A stretch of 64,000 nucleotides of DNA from Bimuria novae-zelandiae CBS 107.79 (GCA_010015655.1 ML976656.1:1173385-1237384); one strand, 5' to 3'; shown: positions 33,020-45,709, counted from the stretch's first letter. The notes: a model not told the origin generated them from the letters alone. Numbers and translations are program-made.

Positions 33020-36000
33020 CGCGACCCTTATGTAGTAGTTTATACTTACTTAGTTAGCGCTATTAATAAAATAGTCGTAAAAGATCTCATTAGGCGTAAT
33101 AATTTACTATTACTAAAATGGTACGCTAACTTTATAAACTTTACCTTATATACAAATTTTAAGGTACTAGCTATCTATAAACTAACTAATTTATAAATTA
33201 ATTTAGAAACGGGAACTTCTTCTCTACACTAGCTTATGTATGACTTTTTAATAACTAAACTTAAGGTCTTAAGAAAGTGTATTAAAAGTAATTTAGTTAT
33301 AAATAAATTAAGTAGTTTAAATCTTTTATAGGTGCGCTAATGCTCTTCGCAAAGAAGAAGGTAGTTCACTTCAGCTTTATATAGACTATAAAGGCCTAAA
33401 TTAGATTACAATTAAGAATAATGGTACCTTTTTACATATTATAGAGTTGTTAAATTGTCCTACAAGTGGAAAGATCTGTACTAAGCTTAATTTATAAAAC
33501 GTTTACTATTATATTTATATTGCTAAAGAGGACTAATAGAAGACTGCGATTTATACGCGTTATAGCTATTTTAAGTATATAGTTATACCTTTTAGCTTAA
33601 TTAACGCTTTTACTTAGTTTTAACAGCTTATCTTATAAGCGCTGGTAAAACTAATTAATATAATTTGTATTATATACTTTAATGATATATGACCCTTTTC
33701 TAATACTAAAGAGAAACATAAAGATTATATTTATAAAATTTTAGGACGTTGACGTATGGTAAACTTTTTATTAATCTAAAAAAGCGTAATTAGTACATAC
33801 GGTCTATAAAGCATCTTAGCTTCATTATTACTTCAAAAGGCCTCTAGATTAATAAGTTTTAGATTAAAGGTATCTAAAATTAGCTTATACCGTAATATAT
33901 GCGTAATATTAAAGCCTTTATTAGCTTTATACATTATTATAAGTAATCTATTAAGTATTTCTCCTAATTAGCGTTACCTTTAACTAAATTAACTTAAAAG
34001 GCGCCTAATAGCGCCTAGGCCGGGCGAGCTATGAAGAGAAAAAAAGCGCTAGGATTATTATTAGCACTAAAAGTAAAGAAGCTTTTAAATAACTTTATAA
34101 CGCCTTTTTTAAAGTGCCGATCCTTACGCACTTTAAACACAAGAGATAGATATACATTAAATAAACGCCTCTAATATGGCTATTAGCGCTATTTTAAGCT
34201 AATTAGTCCCTAACAAAGATAGTACGTTATACTAGCGCCTTATTAACTTCGTTTTAAAAAAGTTAGGTGCAGCGGAGCTTAACTATAATATATATAATAA
34301 GGAGCTACTCGCTATTATTCATTATATTAAACACTAGTAGTATTATCTATTAGGTATATGCTTTAAAGCTCTTACAGACTATAATAACTTACACTAGTTT
34401 AAAAATAAAGAATTTATTATTATAGTAGATATATGTGTACCTTGTGCTTTCTAAGTATAGTTTTATGATAAAATACTAAATAGGCTTAAGTAACCTAGTT
34501 GATGCGCTATCTTGCTATTTAGACTATATACTTAACACTAAATAAGCTAAGTATAAATAGAATAAAGCTTCTATGAAGCCTCTCGCGGATACACTTAGTA
34601 AAACACTAAAAATAGCTTAAAGAGTTATAATTATAACTATATTTACTTAATTATAGTTAAACTATATTCGCAACTTAAAGCTTATAAGAGAAATTTAAGG
34701 GTTTAAAATGTAAAATTTAAGTTTTTTTAAAAAAAAATAATAAATCTTTATACACCCTAGTTAGGGCCGTAGGTAAAGAATTTAAAACCTTTAAGTTTAA
34801 TAATAATACTTCAAGGTAAGAAGCTCCCAGGGACTATACTAAATACTTAAAGAGGAAGTCTACTACCATTAGAAAATTCTATAATAGACTATTATTAGGT
34901 TATTTTAGTATAAGTAAAATCCTTAAGCGCATATAGCGCAAGTATGTATAAAGTAGTATAATTAGAAATATTGTAGATTATATTTATAATGACCAGCGCT
35001 ATTGATAAGCTATTATAAAGATTTATAAACTATATAGGCTTCTCTAGCTACTACTAATCCTAAATGGTCTATAGCAGCACGTAACTATAGATTTTATTAT
35101 AAATCTACTCCTAAGTTACTTAAGCAGAGTTGTTTATAATGCTATTTTAGTTATTATTAACTAATCTTTAAAAATAGCTTATTACGTATCTATAAGGATA
35201 GACTAGGATAGCGTTAACCTAACTTAAACACAAATTTATAAAGCTATATAGCTTGATAATAATCTAAAGTCTATACTATTTAATAGCGGTCTAATAATAC
35301 GATCGAAGCATTAAGACAATTTTTATTATTATTTAAATTTAAAATACGTTATGACGTTAGCTCTTTACTCTTAAACTAATAGGTAGACTAAATAGTAGAA
35401 TTATACTCTAAAATAGCATCTTTGTATTTTTTACAGCTTAAAGCAGGATAATTAGGCCCTATTAGTCTTATAAATAAAATATACGTATAACAATAGTTAC
35501 TATTTTATTATAAGATTTACACCCTTCTAGGTTACTATAGATATAACCTATATAAGCTAAATTAGTTTAGTAAGCTAAATTAGTTTAATAATATAAATTA
35601 GTTTAATAAGCTAAATTAGTTTAATAAGTTAAATTAGTTTAATAAGCTAAATTAGTTTAATAGGCCTTTAAGTAGGAAAGAAAACCCCTATGCGTTTTTA
35701 ATGGCTTTAAAGCTTATTAATATCTATGTAGATACTAAATTAAAGCTAAAAGTCACTTAGAAGTACTAAAAGGCAGTTTAAGAAAAAAAGTTACCTTTTA
35801 ACTTTAAAATAGGTAATAATGTATAAGTATTAATTCAACACATAAAGTTAATAAGGCTAAATAAGAAGTTAGACTAGAAGAAGATTATATCAGGTATAGT
35901 TATAAAATATATAGGTAATCCTGCTATAGCATACTAGATAGACCTCCCTAGCTTAGGGAGATTTTACCCTATTTTCTATTTATCCTTATTAGAACTATAT

Positions 36001-36240
36001 GCTCTACGTGGCTTGTTACTATATAATGTGAAGCCTATTAAAGACATATTACGCTAATATAGCAATAACATATATACTATAGAATAAATTATTACTACGT
36101 AATAGGTATTAACTAGAGCTTAGGAGTATCTTATTAAATAAGAAGGATACCTTAAAAAGAAAAACACTGAAGAGCCTAGTACCTTTATAAGTAGTAAAGC
36201 GTAAAAAAAGTACAAAAAAAAGTTTAAAATGTTTTGAAGA
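33020..36240 (+). pseudogene. Gypsy-2 pol (reverse transcriptase, RNase H, integrase, chromodomain), broken
   Basis: Plus-strand domains in order. RT starts with ALMLFAKKK… near 33330-33360 and LYIDYKGL near 33380; a decayed YxDD box (IYFNDI) lies near 33675-33690. RNase H shows ELNYNIYNKELLAIIHYIKH near 34275-34335 and LTDYNNLH near 34370. Integrase runs from …QRY… near 34990 through TIDFI… near 35085, AILVII… near 35145, the SKHxDxFYY block near 35305, and …TNRxT… near 35375. Further on is a …RIHPVFH-like block (near 35955) and a chromodomain EYLIKxEGYLKKKNTEEPSTF near 36125-36190. The chromodomain marks a chromovirus, which would target heterochromatin. Stops occur throughout. Confidence 0.85.
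35553..35662. repeat. 18-bp tandem repeat, about six units
   Basis: The unit AAGCTAAATTAGTTTAAT is repeated with small variations, within the integrase C-terminal part of Gypsy-2. RIP and slippage could both have shaped it; no function is apparent. Confidence 0.85.
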
Positions 36241-36314
36241 CGCTTAGTTGTTATCATGCTTACGTAAAAGTCTGAAGGCTAGGGTTCTCATCTTAAAAAG
36301 CAAGGGGTAGCTAA

Positions 36315-36330
36315 TATTATGTATAATTAG
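36315..36330 (+). repeat. Possible start of the Gypsy-2 3' LTR
   Basis: A purine-rich run AAAAAGCAAGGGGTAG ends just before TATTATG, which would be the RIP form of TGTCACG, the start of the LTR at 24790. Similarity fades within a few tens of bases and Gypsy-3 pol sequence is readable by about 36400, so this LTR is truncated or misread. Confidence 0.3.
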
Positions 36331-36379
36331 TTAAAGAAGTTATTATATGGTTTATAACTACTATATATCTTATGCCACG

Positions 36380-37837
36380 ATAGGCAAGATACTTAAAGGT
36401 ACTTAAATAATATAAGTTTAAAATTATATATATACTAAGTAAGGAAAATAGATAAGTAGACGCCATTAGCAGGCGCAACGACCTTATAGGAGATAAAGTA
36501 AAGCCCTATTCTATAATACTCCAATAGAATAAAGATAGATCTTTAAAACCTATAGCAGAACTTAAATACCTCCTCGTAGTTATATAAGAAGTACCTAAGA
36601 AATAGTAAACTAAAATTATATAATAATACTATAACACTATATACTATATACAGACACCGAAAAGCTAGGAAGATAATAGAACTTGTTTAATAAAGCTACT
36701 TCTTCAAAAGAATAAAGGAGGTATGTATCGGCGCAGGTCACTCAAAGGATCGATGTTGGCGTATCTCCTAGCAGAGGCATATGGGAGTGCGTGTATAAGA
36801 ATGTAGCCTCGAATGAATTAAGTGCCTATAGGCCTGGTACGAAAGGATACGGAAAAGGTACTGAACTATAAAGGCCCCAAGCTCCTCTAAATACACCTCT
36901 TCCCAGATGGCTAGCTAGCACATAACTGCCATAGGTTGACCGTCGGTCTGATGGATCCGAAATAGGTCCGAATCGGATCCGTAGTTCCCCATCGGTCTGA
37001 TAGATCCGAAATTGGTCCGATACGGATGAGTGTCGGTTTTCGGATGATCTCGAATCCTATCTTGACTGGCCAAGGGTTCTCGTGTCGACGAGCGATTGTT
37101 CCTGTTACAAGGTAGTAATAAAGTACATTTATAAATATATACATTACTAACGGAACTAGCACGTTACTTATCTTAAGTATAAAGAAATATAAAGAATCTA
37201 GGTACTAATAGCACTATAAAAAGACATTACTATAGACTTTATAACTAGACTACATAGGTAAAAGATCTAGCAAATAGAACGAGCTATAATTCTATATTAG
37301 TGATTATTTATTAATTTACTAAATACATAGAATTACTACTGTACTAGAACATAACTATAACTAAAAAACTTATATTTCATATCTAATATTAACTTATACA
37401 ATACTATAGTATTTTAAAGATAATTATTAGTACTGGAGATAAGTTTTTTACTTTTAAACTAATAAATAACGCTTATAGCACTTATTGGAACGAAACGAAA
37501 CCCATTAATAGCTTATTATTTATAAATAGATAGATGGACAGAACGTATAAATTAGATAATTAAGACGTAACTACGCATGTAGGCTACTATAATAACTAGA
37601 AGAATAACTAAATTTCCCTATTATTAATAGTATAACTAGCATATAATAATAAAGTATAAGTAATAATAGGATTTACACTATTATATATAAACTACGCAAG
37701 ATACCTATATCTCTTTAACTAGATATTTCCTACAAATATTAGGATAGAAGAAGCTATTAACATGGCAGAAACTTTAGAGAAAACACATAAATAGCTCTAA
37801 GCAAACCTCGAGAACGCTAATAATAAGTAATTTCTTA
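36380..37837 (+). pseudogene. Gypsy-3 RNase H end and integrase, broken
   Basis: Plus strand: YKFKIIYILSKENR (about 36415-36455), the end of RNase H, then AISRRNDLIGDK near 36470-36500 and …PIAELKYLLVV… near 36550-36580 in the integrase lead-in. After the 386-bp unit 36724-37109, …YNSILVII… (about 37280) and …IIISTGDKFFTFKL… (about 37420-37460) are the integrase core. Near 37690-37790 …YARYLYLFN… and …EEAINMAETLEKTHK… follow. The family differs from Gypsy-2. The frame continues at 42157 once the two pogo elements are removed. Confidence 0.75.
36724..37109 (-). repeat. 386-bp LTR-like unit, copy 2
   Basis: Reverse orientation, target duplication AGGTA (36719-36723, 37110-37114). The sequence is almost identical to copies 1 and 3. 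It is inserted in the Gypsy-3 integrase. Confidence 0.88.
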
Positions 37838-38860
37838 ACGTAATCCACCAGCAAGCTGGCCACCCCACCAAGCTGGTCATCCCACCAAGACGCGTCCATC
37901 ACATCAGCTTTCTATCGCGATAATGCCACAACCACGTCCTTTACAGTCTTTAAAGGAAGGTAGGATTAATCTAGCTATTACCTCTTATAAATGTAATCCT
38001 TGTCTATCTCTTTGTCACCTTGCTACGTCTTTTAACATTTTATGATTAACGCTATAGACGCACCTATATAATATTATACTAAAATATAAGACAAGACTAC
38101 TAAATTAAAAGCTACACCTTATAAAGGAGTAGGCCCTATTAGAATAGATCTTAGACCTTAACTAACGCAGATTTCTACCCTAGATTATTAATATACGTAA
38201 GATAGCTAACTATCTACTTGCTATGCATAGCTAGATCCCTGTAATATGCGTCACCCTATATAACGCCGCTATACATCCCTAAAAGGAACGAGTAACGATA
38301 GCTATCGTTACAAGGCATAGGATAGTATATATAGGCACCGTAACAATCCCTACCTTATAGCTTATAAGTAAGAACTAAGTATTACGATTTATTAAGGCTT
38401 AGCTAGACCTATAAACTAAATAATTTAAAAGCTTCTATAGCTAGCGCGCGCTATAAGGACCCTATTAAGATCTCTATCTAGTATAAGCTTATAGAGGAGA
38501 CACGATCGACATATAGCTTACTAGATATAGATATCTATAATTTTAATAAGAAAGGCTTTATGATAGGGGTCGCCTCTACGTCTAGAGTAGTAACTAGCTT
38601 AGATACTATAGGGAGGGCTATATTTATAGCCTAGTAATTAAAACTATATTATAATAATTAAAGCCGTCTGCGTAGCTAAGTAGTCTATACTACTTTTTAT
38701 TATTCTACTTCGTAAGCTCTACTAAGCTAGCTAGTATACTAACTTATCTACTAGTTAGGTACTAGCTATTAGTAATATTAGCTAGATAATAAATAAATTA
38801 GGGCTTATTTAGCTAAAGTACTTTAATTAGTATATAAAGTTTTATATACTAGGCACCTAG

Positions 38861-39246
38861 TGTAACAGGAACAATCGCTCGTCGACACGAGAACCCTTGG
38901 CCAGTCAAGACAGGATTCGAGATCATCCGAAAACCGACACTCATCCGTATCGGATCAATTTCGGATCTATCAGACCGATGGGGAACTACGGATCCGATTC
39001 GGACCTATTTCGGATCCATCAGACCGACGGTCAACCTATGGCAGTTATGTGCTAGCTAGCCATCTGGGAAGAGGTGTATTTAGAGGAGCTTGGGGCCTTT
39101 ATAGTTCAGTACCTTTTCCGTATCCTTTCGTACCAGGCCTATAGGCACTTAATTCATTCGAGGCTACATTCTTATACACGCACTCCCATATGCCTCTGCT
39201 AGGAGATACGCCAACATCGATCCTTTGAGTGACCTGCGCCGATACA
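38861..39246 (+). repeat. 386-bp LTR-like unit, copy 3
   Basis: Target duplication CCTAG (38856-38860, 39247-39251). It differs from copy 1 at about four positions, all transitions. It is inserted within the decayed transposase of family A. Confidence 0.9.
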
Positions 39247-39821
39247 CCTAGTAGCTACTTATTTTAAATAGTTATAGTAGCTATGCTGCCTCTAAGTTTA
39301 ACTGGTATTATAAAGTATATAATATTATTAGTCTCTATTTACCTGCCTACACGAGCTTCCTCTTATAACCTCTAAATATTAGCTATTTCTTACTTATTAA
39401 GATAGTGTACGGATATAAGGTAGCTAAGCTAGCTGGCTAAAGTATTTATTATATAAATAAGAAAGTGTTCCTATTAATTTACCTAAGTATACATAGGGCT
39501 GTCTTTTTAGAGCAGAATATTAAGGCTAGCTTTTAAGCGATAGGGCTAGTGCTTCCTTATCTAGATTAGGTCCTCTTATGCCTGACTGTAGTTAGGACAC
39601 TATTACTACTATAAACTGTTGCTAAAACAGCATAGACAGCTAAGACGCCTTACACTACTACTTAGGTTAAGTAGCAGGCTAGGCTTATACGTAATTATTT
39701 ATAATAATAGTCTTAGAGCCTTATAAGCTAAGCTATTACGTAGCTTGTTAAAAGCTATTAGCTTATAATAAACTTCGTAATAATCTTAGTAGAAGAAAAT
39801 AGAAGGCTATAAGTAGCTGTA

Positions 39822-40036
39822 ATGAGGTAAGCGCCCCGCTTACTAAGCCAATACTATGTGACTTCCTCACCTGCACCAAAAGGTACGCACGAGAATACTT
39901 AAGCCAAGTATTACTCGTATAGTATAATATATATAGGATATGCTAGGGTCAGCCACTAGCGCTAGTGTTTGATCCTAGCCTAGCCGGAACCTCTATAAGC
40001 GAGAGAAGGCCACGTGTTCGACCGTGCCTACCTCGT
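39822..40036. mobile_element. 215-bp TA-flanked MITE
   Basis: Short inverted ends A(C/T)GAGGTA(A/G)GC at 39822 and 40036 with TA at 39820-39821 and 40037-40038. It is absent at the matching place in the related element 40392-42154 (near 41810), which supports a discrete insertion. GC-rich and unmutated. A relic of the same sequence lies at 4661-4735. Confidence 0.65.
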
Positions 40037-40391
40037 TATAGTAGCTAACTATTCTTATAAACAAAGGCAGGATAGGTGCAGATAGTATATTATTTTTAGA
40101 GGAGCGTTATAGGCTAAGGAAGGTTAAAGGCTAGCTATAAAGGCTAAAAGGATAGTTTGGCAGGTCGAGTAGAAGGACCGTGCAGGATAATTACGAGCAC
40201 TATCTACATATAGTAACTACTACGAGTAAGGCTATAGAAGGATTTAATATACTTAAAGATTATAGTTATTATATTAATTTATTTATCTTAAATTTAACTA
40301 TTACGTATTAAGCTATCGTGCAGAAAGCCACGTTAGTTTTAGTAGGGTGGCTAGCTTAGAGGGTTGGCCAGCTTGCTAGTGGATTACGTTA

Positions 40392-42154
40392 ATGTGTTGG
40401 ATTAGTAAGCTACGCAGATTAGTAAGCTACGCACCCTACTAAAATCGCGTAACGCGTCCTACATAATTGACTATATCATAAGGCTAGTAGCCTATATAGC
40501 CCTTATAAGAAGGTAAAATAAGCCTTATAATTATATCTTATTAGAATAAATTAGTGAAGTCTATACGCGCGCTAGCAGTAACCTATAATATATTAAAATT
40601 AATACTATAGACGCACCTTCGAGGCGACTAGCTAAAATATAAGATAAAATTACTAAATTAAAAAGCTACACCCTATAAAGGAGTAGACTCTACTAGACTA
40701 GATCCTTGATTTTAACTGACGTGGTTTTTTACCATATATTATTAATATATGTAAGATATCTAACTATTTACTTACTATACGTGGCTAGATTCTTGTCTTA
40801 TAGTTTATAAGTAAGAAGTAAATATTACCCTTTTTTTAATACTTAGCTAGACTTATAAACTAATTAGTTTAAAAGCTTTTATAGTTAGCGTGCCCTTTAT
40901 AAGGATTCTATTAAAATCTTTATTTAGTATAAGCTTATAGAGGATATACGCTAGACGTATAGTATACTTAATATAAATATCTATAATTTTAATATGATTG
41001 GCTGTATAATAGGGATTACCTTTAAATTTAGAGTAGTTACTAGCGTAGACACTATAGGTAGAGCTATACACGTAGAGCTAGGTAATTAAGACTAGGTTAT
41101 AATAATTAAAGCTATCCATATAGCTAGCAGGTTTACACCATCCTTTATTATCCTATTTAGTAAACTCTATTAGGCTAGTTAGGTACTAGCTAATAATAAT
41201 AATAACTAAATAATAGATAACCTAAGGCTTGCCTAGCTAGAGTACTTTTATTTGTATATAGAGTTGTATATAGTAGGTACTTAAAAACTACTTATCCTAA
41301 ATAGCTATAGTAGCTATACTACCCCTTAGTTCTAGAAGTATCATAAAATATATAAAATTATTAGCCTTTTATAGCCTCCAAATATTAATTATTTCTTACC
41401 TCTTAAGTTAGTATACGGATATAAAGTAACTAAGCTAGCTAGATAAGGGAGAGTTCCTATTAATTTACCTTCGTATATAAAGAGCTATCTTTATAAAGCA
41501 GAATATTAAGGCTAGCTTTTAAGTAATAAGGCTAGTGCCTTCTTGTCTAAATTAGGTCCTCTTATGCCTGACTATAGTTAGGATACTATTACTACTAAGG
41601 ATAGCAGTAGGCATTAAGGTAGTATAGATAGCTAAGACGCCTTATACTACTACTTAGGTTAAGTAGTAGGCTGGGCTTATACATAATTATTTATAGTAAT
41701 AGTTTTGAAGTCTTATAAGCTAAGCTATTATATAGCTTATTAAAGATTATTAGCTTGCGATAAACTTAATAACTCTCTTAGTAAAGGAAGTTAAGAAGCT
41801 ATAGGTAACTAATTATTGCTATAGATAAAGGCAAGGTAGGTAGCGATAGTATATTACTAAAGGAGGCGCTCTATAGGCTAAAGAAGGTCGTAGGCTAGCT
41901 ATAGAGGCTAGAAGGATACTCTAGCAGGTGGAGCAGGATAACTAATTACGATAATAATAAGTACTACGTACGTATAGTAACTATTACGAGCAAGGCCATA
42001 AAACGACTTAGTATTCTTAGAGATTATAGCTATTATATAAATCTGTTTATAGAAAATTTAACTATCGCGTTATTAAGCTATCGTGCAAGAAGCTACGTCG
42101 ACTTTGGTGGGATGCGTAGCTTACTAATCTGCGCAGCTTACTAATATAACACGT
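40392..42154 (+). mobile_element. Pogo/Fot1-type element, family M
   Basis: The right end reads (complement) ACGTGTTATATTAGTAAGC; the left end starts ATGTGTTGGATTAGTAAGC, a C-to-T variant. TA is at 40390-40391 and 42155-42156. The box ATTAGTAAGCTACGCA is repeated twice in each end. Length 1763 bp. The plus strand shows NIYNFNMIGCIIGI near 40975-41015, a decayed first catalytic block. Confidence 0.85.
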
Positions 42155-42156
42155 TA

Positions 42157-42900
42157 TAATAACAAAAAAAAGTGGGATAAAGCATATTTACGTATAAAAA
42201 ATCTTTAAACCTAAAGGAAGAAGCACAAGATACTAGATTATATTAAAGTTAGACTATTATTTATTTTTAAATAGATATTACTAATTAACTATTAATTAGA
42301 ACAACTGCTAGTCGCCAAAATACACCTAGTATTTTATATAGACAAATTAGAACCTGCAGATCTTAAGATACTAGTTAAGACTACCTTCCTATAGCTAGAT
42401 AGAGGAAGAAAACGAATTTAAAGTTAAATACATAAATACTATAATATTAGGATTAGCCACGCACATACCTTACTAAATAGAAAAAATACCTATATAGCAA
42501 AAACACCTAAGAACTAGAAGAGAATCTAAATAACTATTAGTAGATGATTAGTAAATTCCTATAAAACTATCGGAACCTAAAATAAAGGGAAAGGGAAAGG
42601 CACTAAAGATATACTATTAAGTAAGTCTAACGTTAACTACATTCTAATAGAATAATTAACTATAATATTTACACTAGAATAGTCTATTATCTTAGCATTT
42701 ATATCCTCCCCTTTTGTAGCTATTTTTTTAGTAAAATATAACGTCTTCTTATGAGCACGCTCTTTAGCTTAAGCTAATATTCTTTTACGTAATATTTACG
42801 CAATTACTGTAGCTAACTCCTTTTTATCTACATCTACCTTATTTATATACTCCTCTTAAGTTTATATAAAGAAGCCTAATTTATGTTTATATAAAAATAA
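42157..42900 (+). pseudogene. Gypsy-3 integrase C-terminal part
   Basis: It continues the plus-strand frame from 37835: …KKVG…IFTYKKSLNLKEEAQDTRL near 42170-42235 is the usual region after the integrase core. Later sequence is acidic/basic mixed and decayed. It is cut at 42900 by Copia-Z and resumes at 55406. Confidence 0.55.
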
Positions 42901-43104
42901 TGTGGAAGAAAAATAGAGCTGGATAGTATATTATTTATAGATTAAAATGTAGTTCTAATATTCTAATAACATATAAAAAGGTAGCTATAAGAGCTATGTT
43001 TTATACTACTTATTTAGCCTAACATCACCCTGCTTATATAACTTACCAAGTCAAGTTCTATAATCCTATAAATTAAGTTTATTTAATAATAAATTCTTGC
43101 GACA
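42901..43104 (-). repeat. Copia-Z 3' LTR
   Basis: 204 bp with ends TGTGGAAG…TTGCGACA on the plus strand; aligns end to end with 55197-55400. Confidence 0.88.
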
Positions 43105-43857
43105 TACCCCCTAGCTCTAAGAGCATTAAATAGTACCTTTTTAATAGCACTAAAGCTGCGTAATCTAAATAGTAAGACGCTTTAGGCTATTAGTACGTTA
43201 TAAAGTAAAAGATAGAATAAGTTACCAAGCAGCGCTTTTACTTAGCGTAGTATATAAAACTAAGTATATAAGTAAGGTAAATAAAAGCGTTGCGCTTATA
43301 CTATTTACTCTTTAACTTATTTACTCTACTTATAGCCTTTGCGATTATTATAGCTCTGATTTGCTTACTTTTCCTACTTTACTAATTTTAGAACAACTCA
43401 TATTATTATATTATTATAGTAACTTACCCTTATAGCATCTAAGCTCTAATGATTCCTTACTTTTCTTATTATTTTAGTAATTTACTAACGCGCGTTATAG
43501 GCTAGCTTTACCAAAAAGAACCTTATAAAAGAACAGCTTTAGGCAAGCTACTAGTACGCGCGCGCATGCTATAAAAAATTATTTTTATAACTCTAACTTA
43601 TACTTTAAAAAGCGTAATAGGCTACTTAAAGTGCCTACTTACGCGCCTATACTTCTTAGTAATAATAAATAACGTAGTAAAGATAAGCCTATACCTCAGC
43701 CTAAGCCTAAGCCTTCTTCTTTTAATCGTAGTTTTAAAAATAATGTAACTTAAAAAATCTTTAGGCTGTATTAACTTATAGTAGTTACAAAAAATCATAT
43801 AATAAGTTCTTTAGCTATATTAAGAGCGCTTAAGAGTTATTTTAATAATAAGTACTA
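43105..43857. other. Copia-Z 3' region, unassigned
   Basis: With 45710-46300 this makes about 1.3 kb between the RNase H end and the 3' LTR, more than copia elements normally have. On the plus strand 43590-43760 reads a fairly open frame (…NRLLKVPTYAPILLSN…, …PIPQPKPKPSSFNRSFKNN…). I do not recognise it; it may be an acquired segment. Confidence 0.35.
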
Positions 43858-45709
43858 ACATAGTTTATAAGCGAGCTGTCAGTATAAGCGAGTGGTCACC
43901 CCACCAACTTTTCATCGCCTTTATAGTGACTTAACACAACAACGCGATATAATAATTATATACAATTGCCGTTATAGATTAAGTAGTATCTATAGTACGC
44001 TTTACACACGTTCGCGCGTTATGCCTAGTCTCTCTGCAGCGGCTACAGCGCGCTAAAGCCTGCTAACTAGCACTTAATTGCGCCCTACCTTAACGCGTTT
44101 CGCTCTCTAGCTGCTGCTTAACGTCCTTTTAAGTAATAATCTCCTCTGCCTCTGCCTTTGTAAGGGTGCCTTATTTCTGTATCCGCTTCTTTTGTCGCTT
44201 TCTTCGTGATGTGGCTACCCTATTTACCTGTTTAAGCCTCGCGATCCGATCGCGCATAAGCGTACTCTTATAAGCTATTACTTTAGCGCCCTTTTTAAGC
44301 TAATTAAGCGCTATAATAATAGAAGCAGGTAATAAGCTCTTATATTTTTAAATCCTATTACGTATTAAAGTTAATTAAGCTTCTAGCTCGCGCGCGTTAC
44401 TTAGTATTTTAGCTTCTTAAAGGGTAACCTCTAGCGCAGGCGGTGTAGGCATGCGAAGCTTTACATTAAGCTTTAATATTACCGCCTCTAGATCGTGTGG
44501 GACTAGGCTAGCGCCTTAAAAGCTTACGTAGATATTCTCCTTTATAATTAATTACTTATAGGCTGCGTAGAAGGCTGGTAAGAACTCTAGCTTTGTAATA
44601 TAGCTAATGTGGTCGCGCATTAGGCTCTCGATCTAGCGACTATACGCGCGCTTTAACGGCGAGAAGCAGCCTATATTAAGTAGCTATAGAAGGTGCGACG
44701 AATATGGCGGTATATAAAGAGTATAAATATTATTCTCTTTGCAAAGCTACTAAAATTTAAGCAAGTTATAGCTCTTATAACTATTAAGTATAAGTAGCTA
44801 GCGCGCGCCTACCCTACGCTCTACTATATGCTTAATAAAGTGTCTTAGCTACTCTACTCTAAGCTTATTAGTAGTCTAGCTATTATCGCTTACTGCAAAG
44901 GCCTAGTCGCGCGGTATATTATCGTCCTTATACTAGGTAGAGAGGTAATACTAGCTAGGGAAGATAATAAAGGGCGGGATTACCTACCTAGTAGTGTTAA
45001 TTCTATAGATTACTATAGTCTACTTATAATTGCTTAGCTAAATAGCCTTTAGCCTGCCGCGTCTCTTTAAACCTGTAATAATAAGCTAAGACAATATCTT
45101 GCCCATTATAAAGCCAGTCTCGTCGAAATTGTAGGTATCCTGATTACAGATACCGTAGGTAGCTTTGGTACGCGCTACAAGGTTGAACCACGCCCTAATT
45201 ATCTCTAGATCCTTACATAGAGCTCTCTGTCGATTGTATAGCCAATTAAATCGTGTAGTAAGGCGATCTGTTCGCTTGACAAAGTTGCGCGGCCATAGTT
45301 AACCGACCTGGCTAGCGCTGCGCTTAGCGAGTAGCTTATCCGCCATATCTCGTACAGCACCTAGGGTAGGCGCAAACCCTCGCGAATCCAAATTAAGTAT
45401 ATGCCTGATAATCACCTCCTCTTCTAGCTTAGTAAGCTTTTTTAATTTAGGCTAGTAATCACGTCGCGCAACAATTCCTGCGCGTTAGTTACGTAGTGTA
45501 CTTTAAGAGACATTATAGATCGCTACAGCGCGTTGTTCGCTTTAGATCTGGTCTTAATTAATTGCTAAGATAGCTAGAAGAATATCTGCTTCGTTATAGA
45601 GTATTTGAGCAGGAGGTGGTTGAGCCATTATTGAAACAAGGTAATGTATTGCGAAAAGTTTGGTGGGGTGACAGCTCGCTTATACTGACAGCTCGCTTAT
45701 AAACTACGT
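43858..45709 (-). mobile_element. Pogo/Fot1-type element, family C
   Basis: Ends (complement of right) ACGTAGTTTATAAGCGAGC and left ACATAGTTTATAAGCGAGC; TA is at 43856-43857 and 45710-45711. The box GCGAGCTGTCA is doubled in the right end. Length 1852 bp. Confidence 0.88.
44000..45628 (-). pseudogene. Pogo transposase (family C), lightly broken
   Basis: ATG at 45628 opens MAQPPPAQILYNEADILLA…. The second DNA-binding domain LTKLEEEVIIRHILNLDSRG… is nearly intact, followed by …WPRNFVKRTDRL… and …DTYNFDETGFIMG near 45135-45080 with the first catalytic Asp present. Only about five stops, mostly TAA/TAG at Gln/Trp positions, occur in the first 200 codons. It is the least decayed of the degraded pogo genes here, and parallels the intact protein at 7151-8806. 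Confidence 0.8.

Larger units (their letters stand above)
38030..40330 (+). pseudogene. Pogo transposase (family A), broken
   Basis: Plus strand DIYNFNKKGFMIGV near 38530-38575 is the first catalytic block (NFDETG expected). Downstream sequence is collinear with the family M element at 40392-42154, for example the GTATACGGATATAA-type block (39410 and 41415), showing the two families share a transposase lineage while their ends differ. Stops are frequent. Confidence 0.7.
37838..40389 (+). mobile_element. Pogo/Fot1-type element, family A (with two internal insertions)
   Basis: Ends begin ACGTAATCCACCAGCAAGC (37838) and close with its complement (40389); TA is at 37836-37837 and 40390-40391. 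A box of the form CCACCA(GC)AAGCTGG is doubled in the left end. Removing the 386-bp unit 38861-39246 and the MITE 39822-40036 leaves about 1.94 kb. The right TA is shared with the next element at 40392. Confidence 0.88.

Noticed and set aside
36911..37162. 83-codon open frame crossing the end of the 386-bp unit
   Set aside because: It spans the insertion border, is not conserved in the other two copies beyond the unit, and has no recognisable domain.
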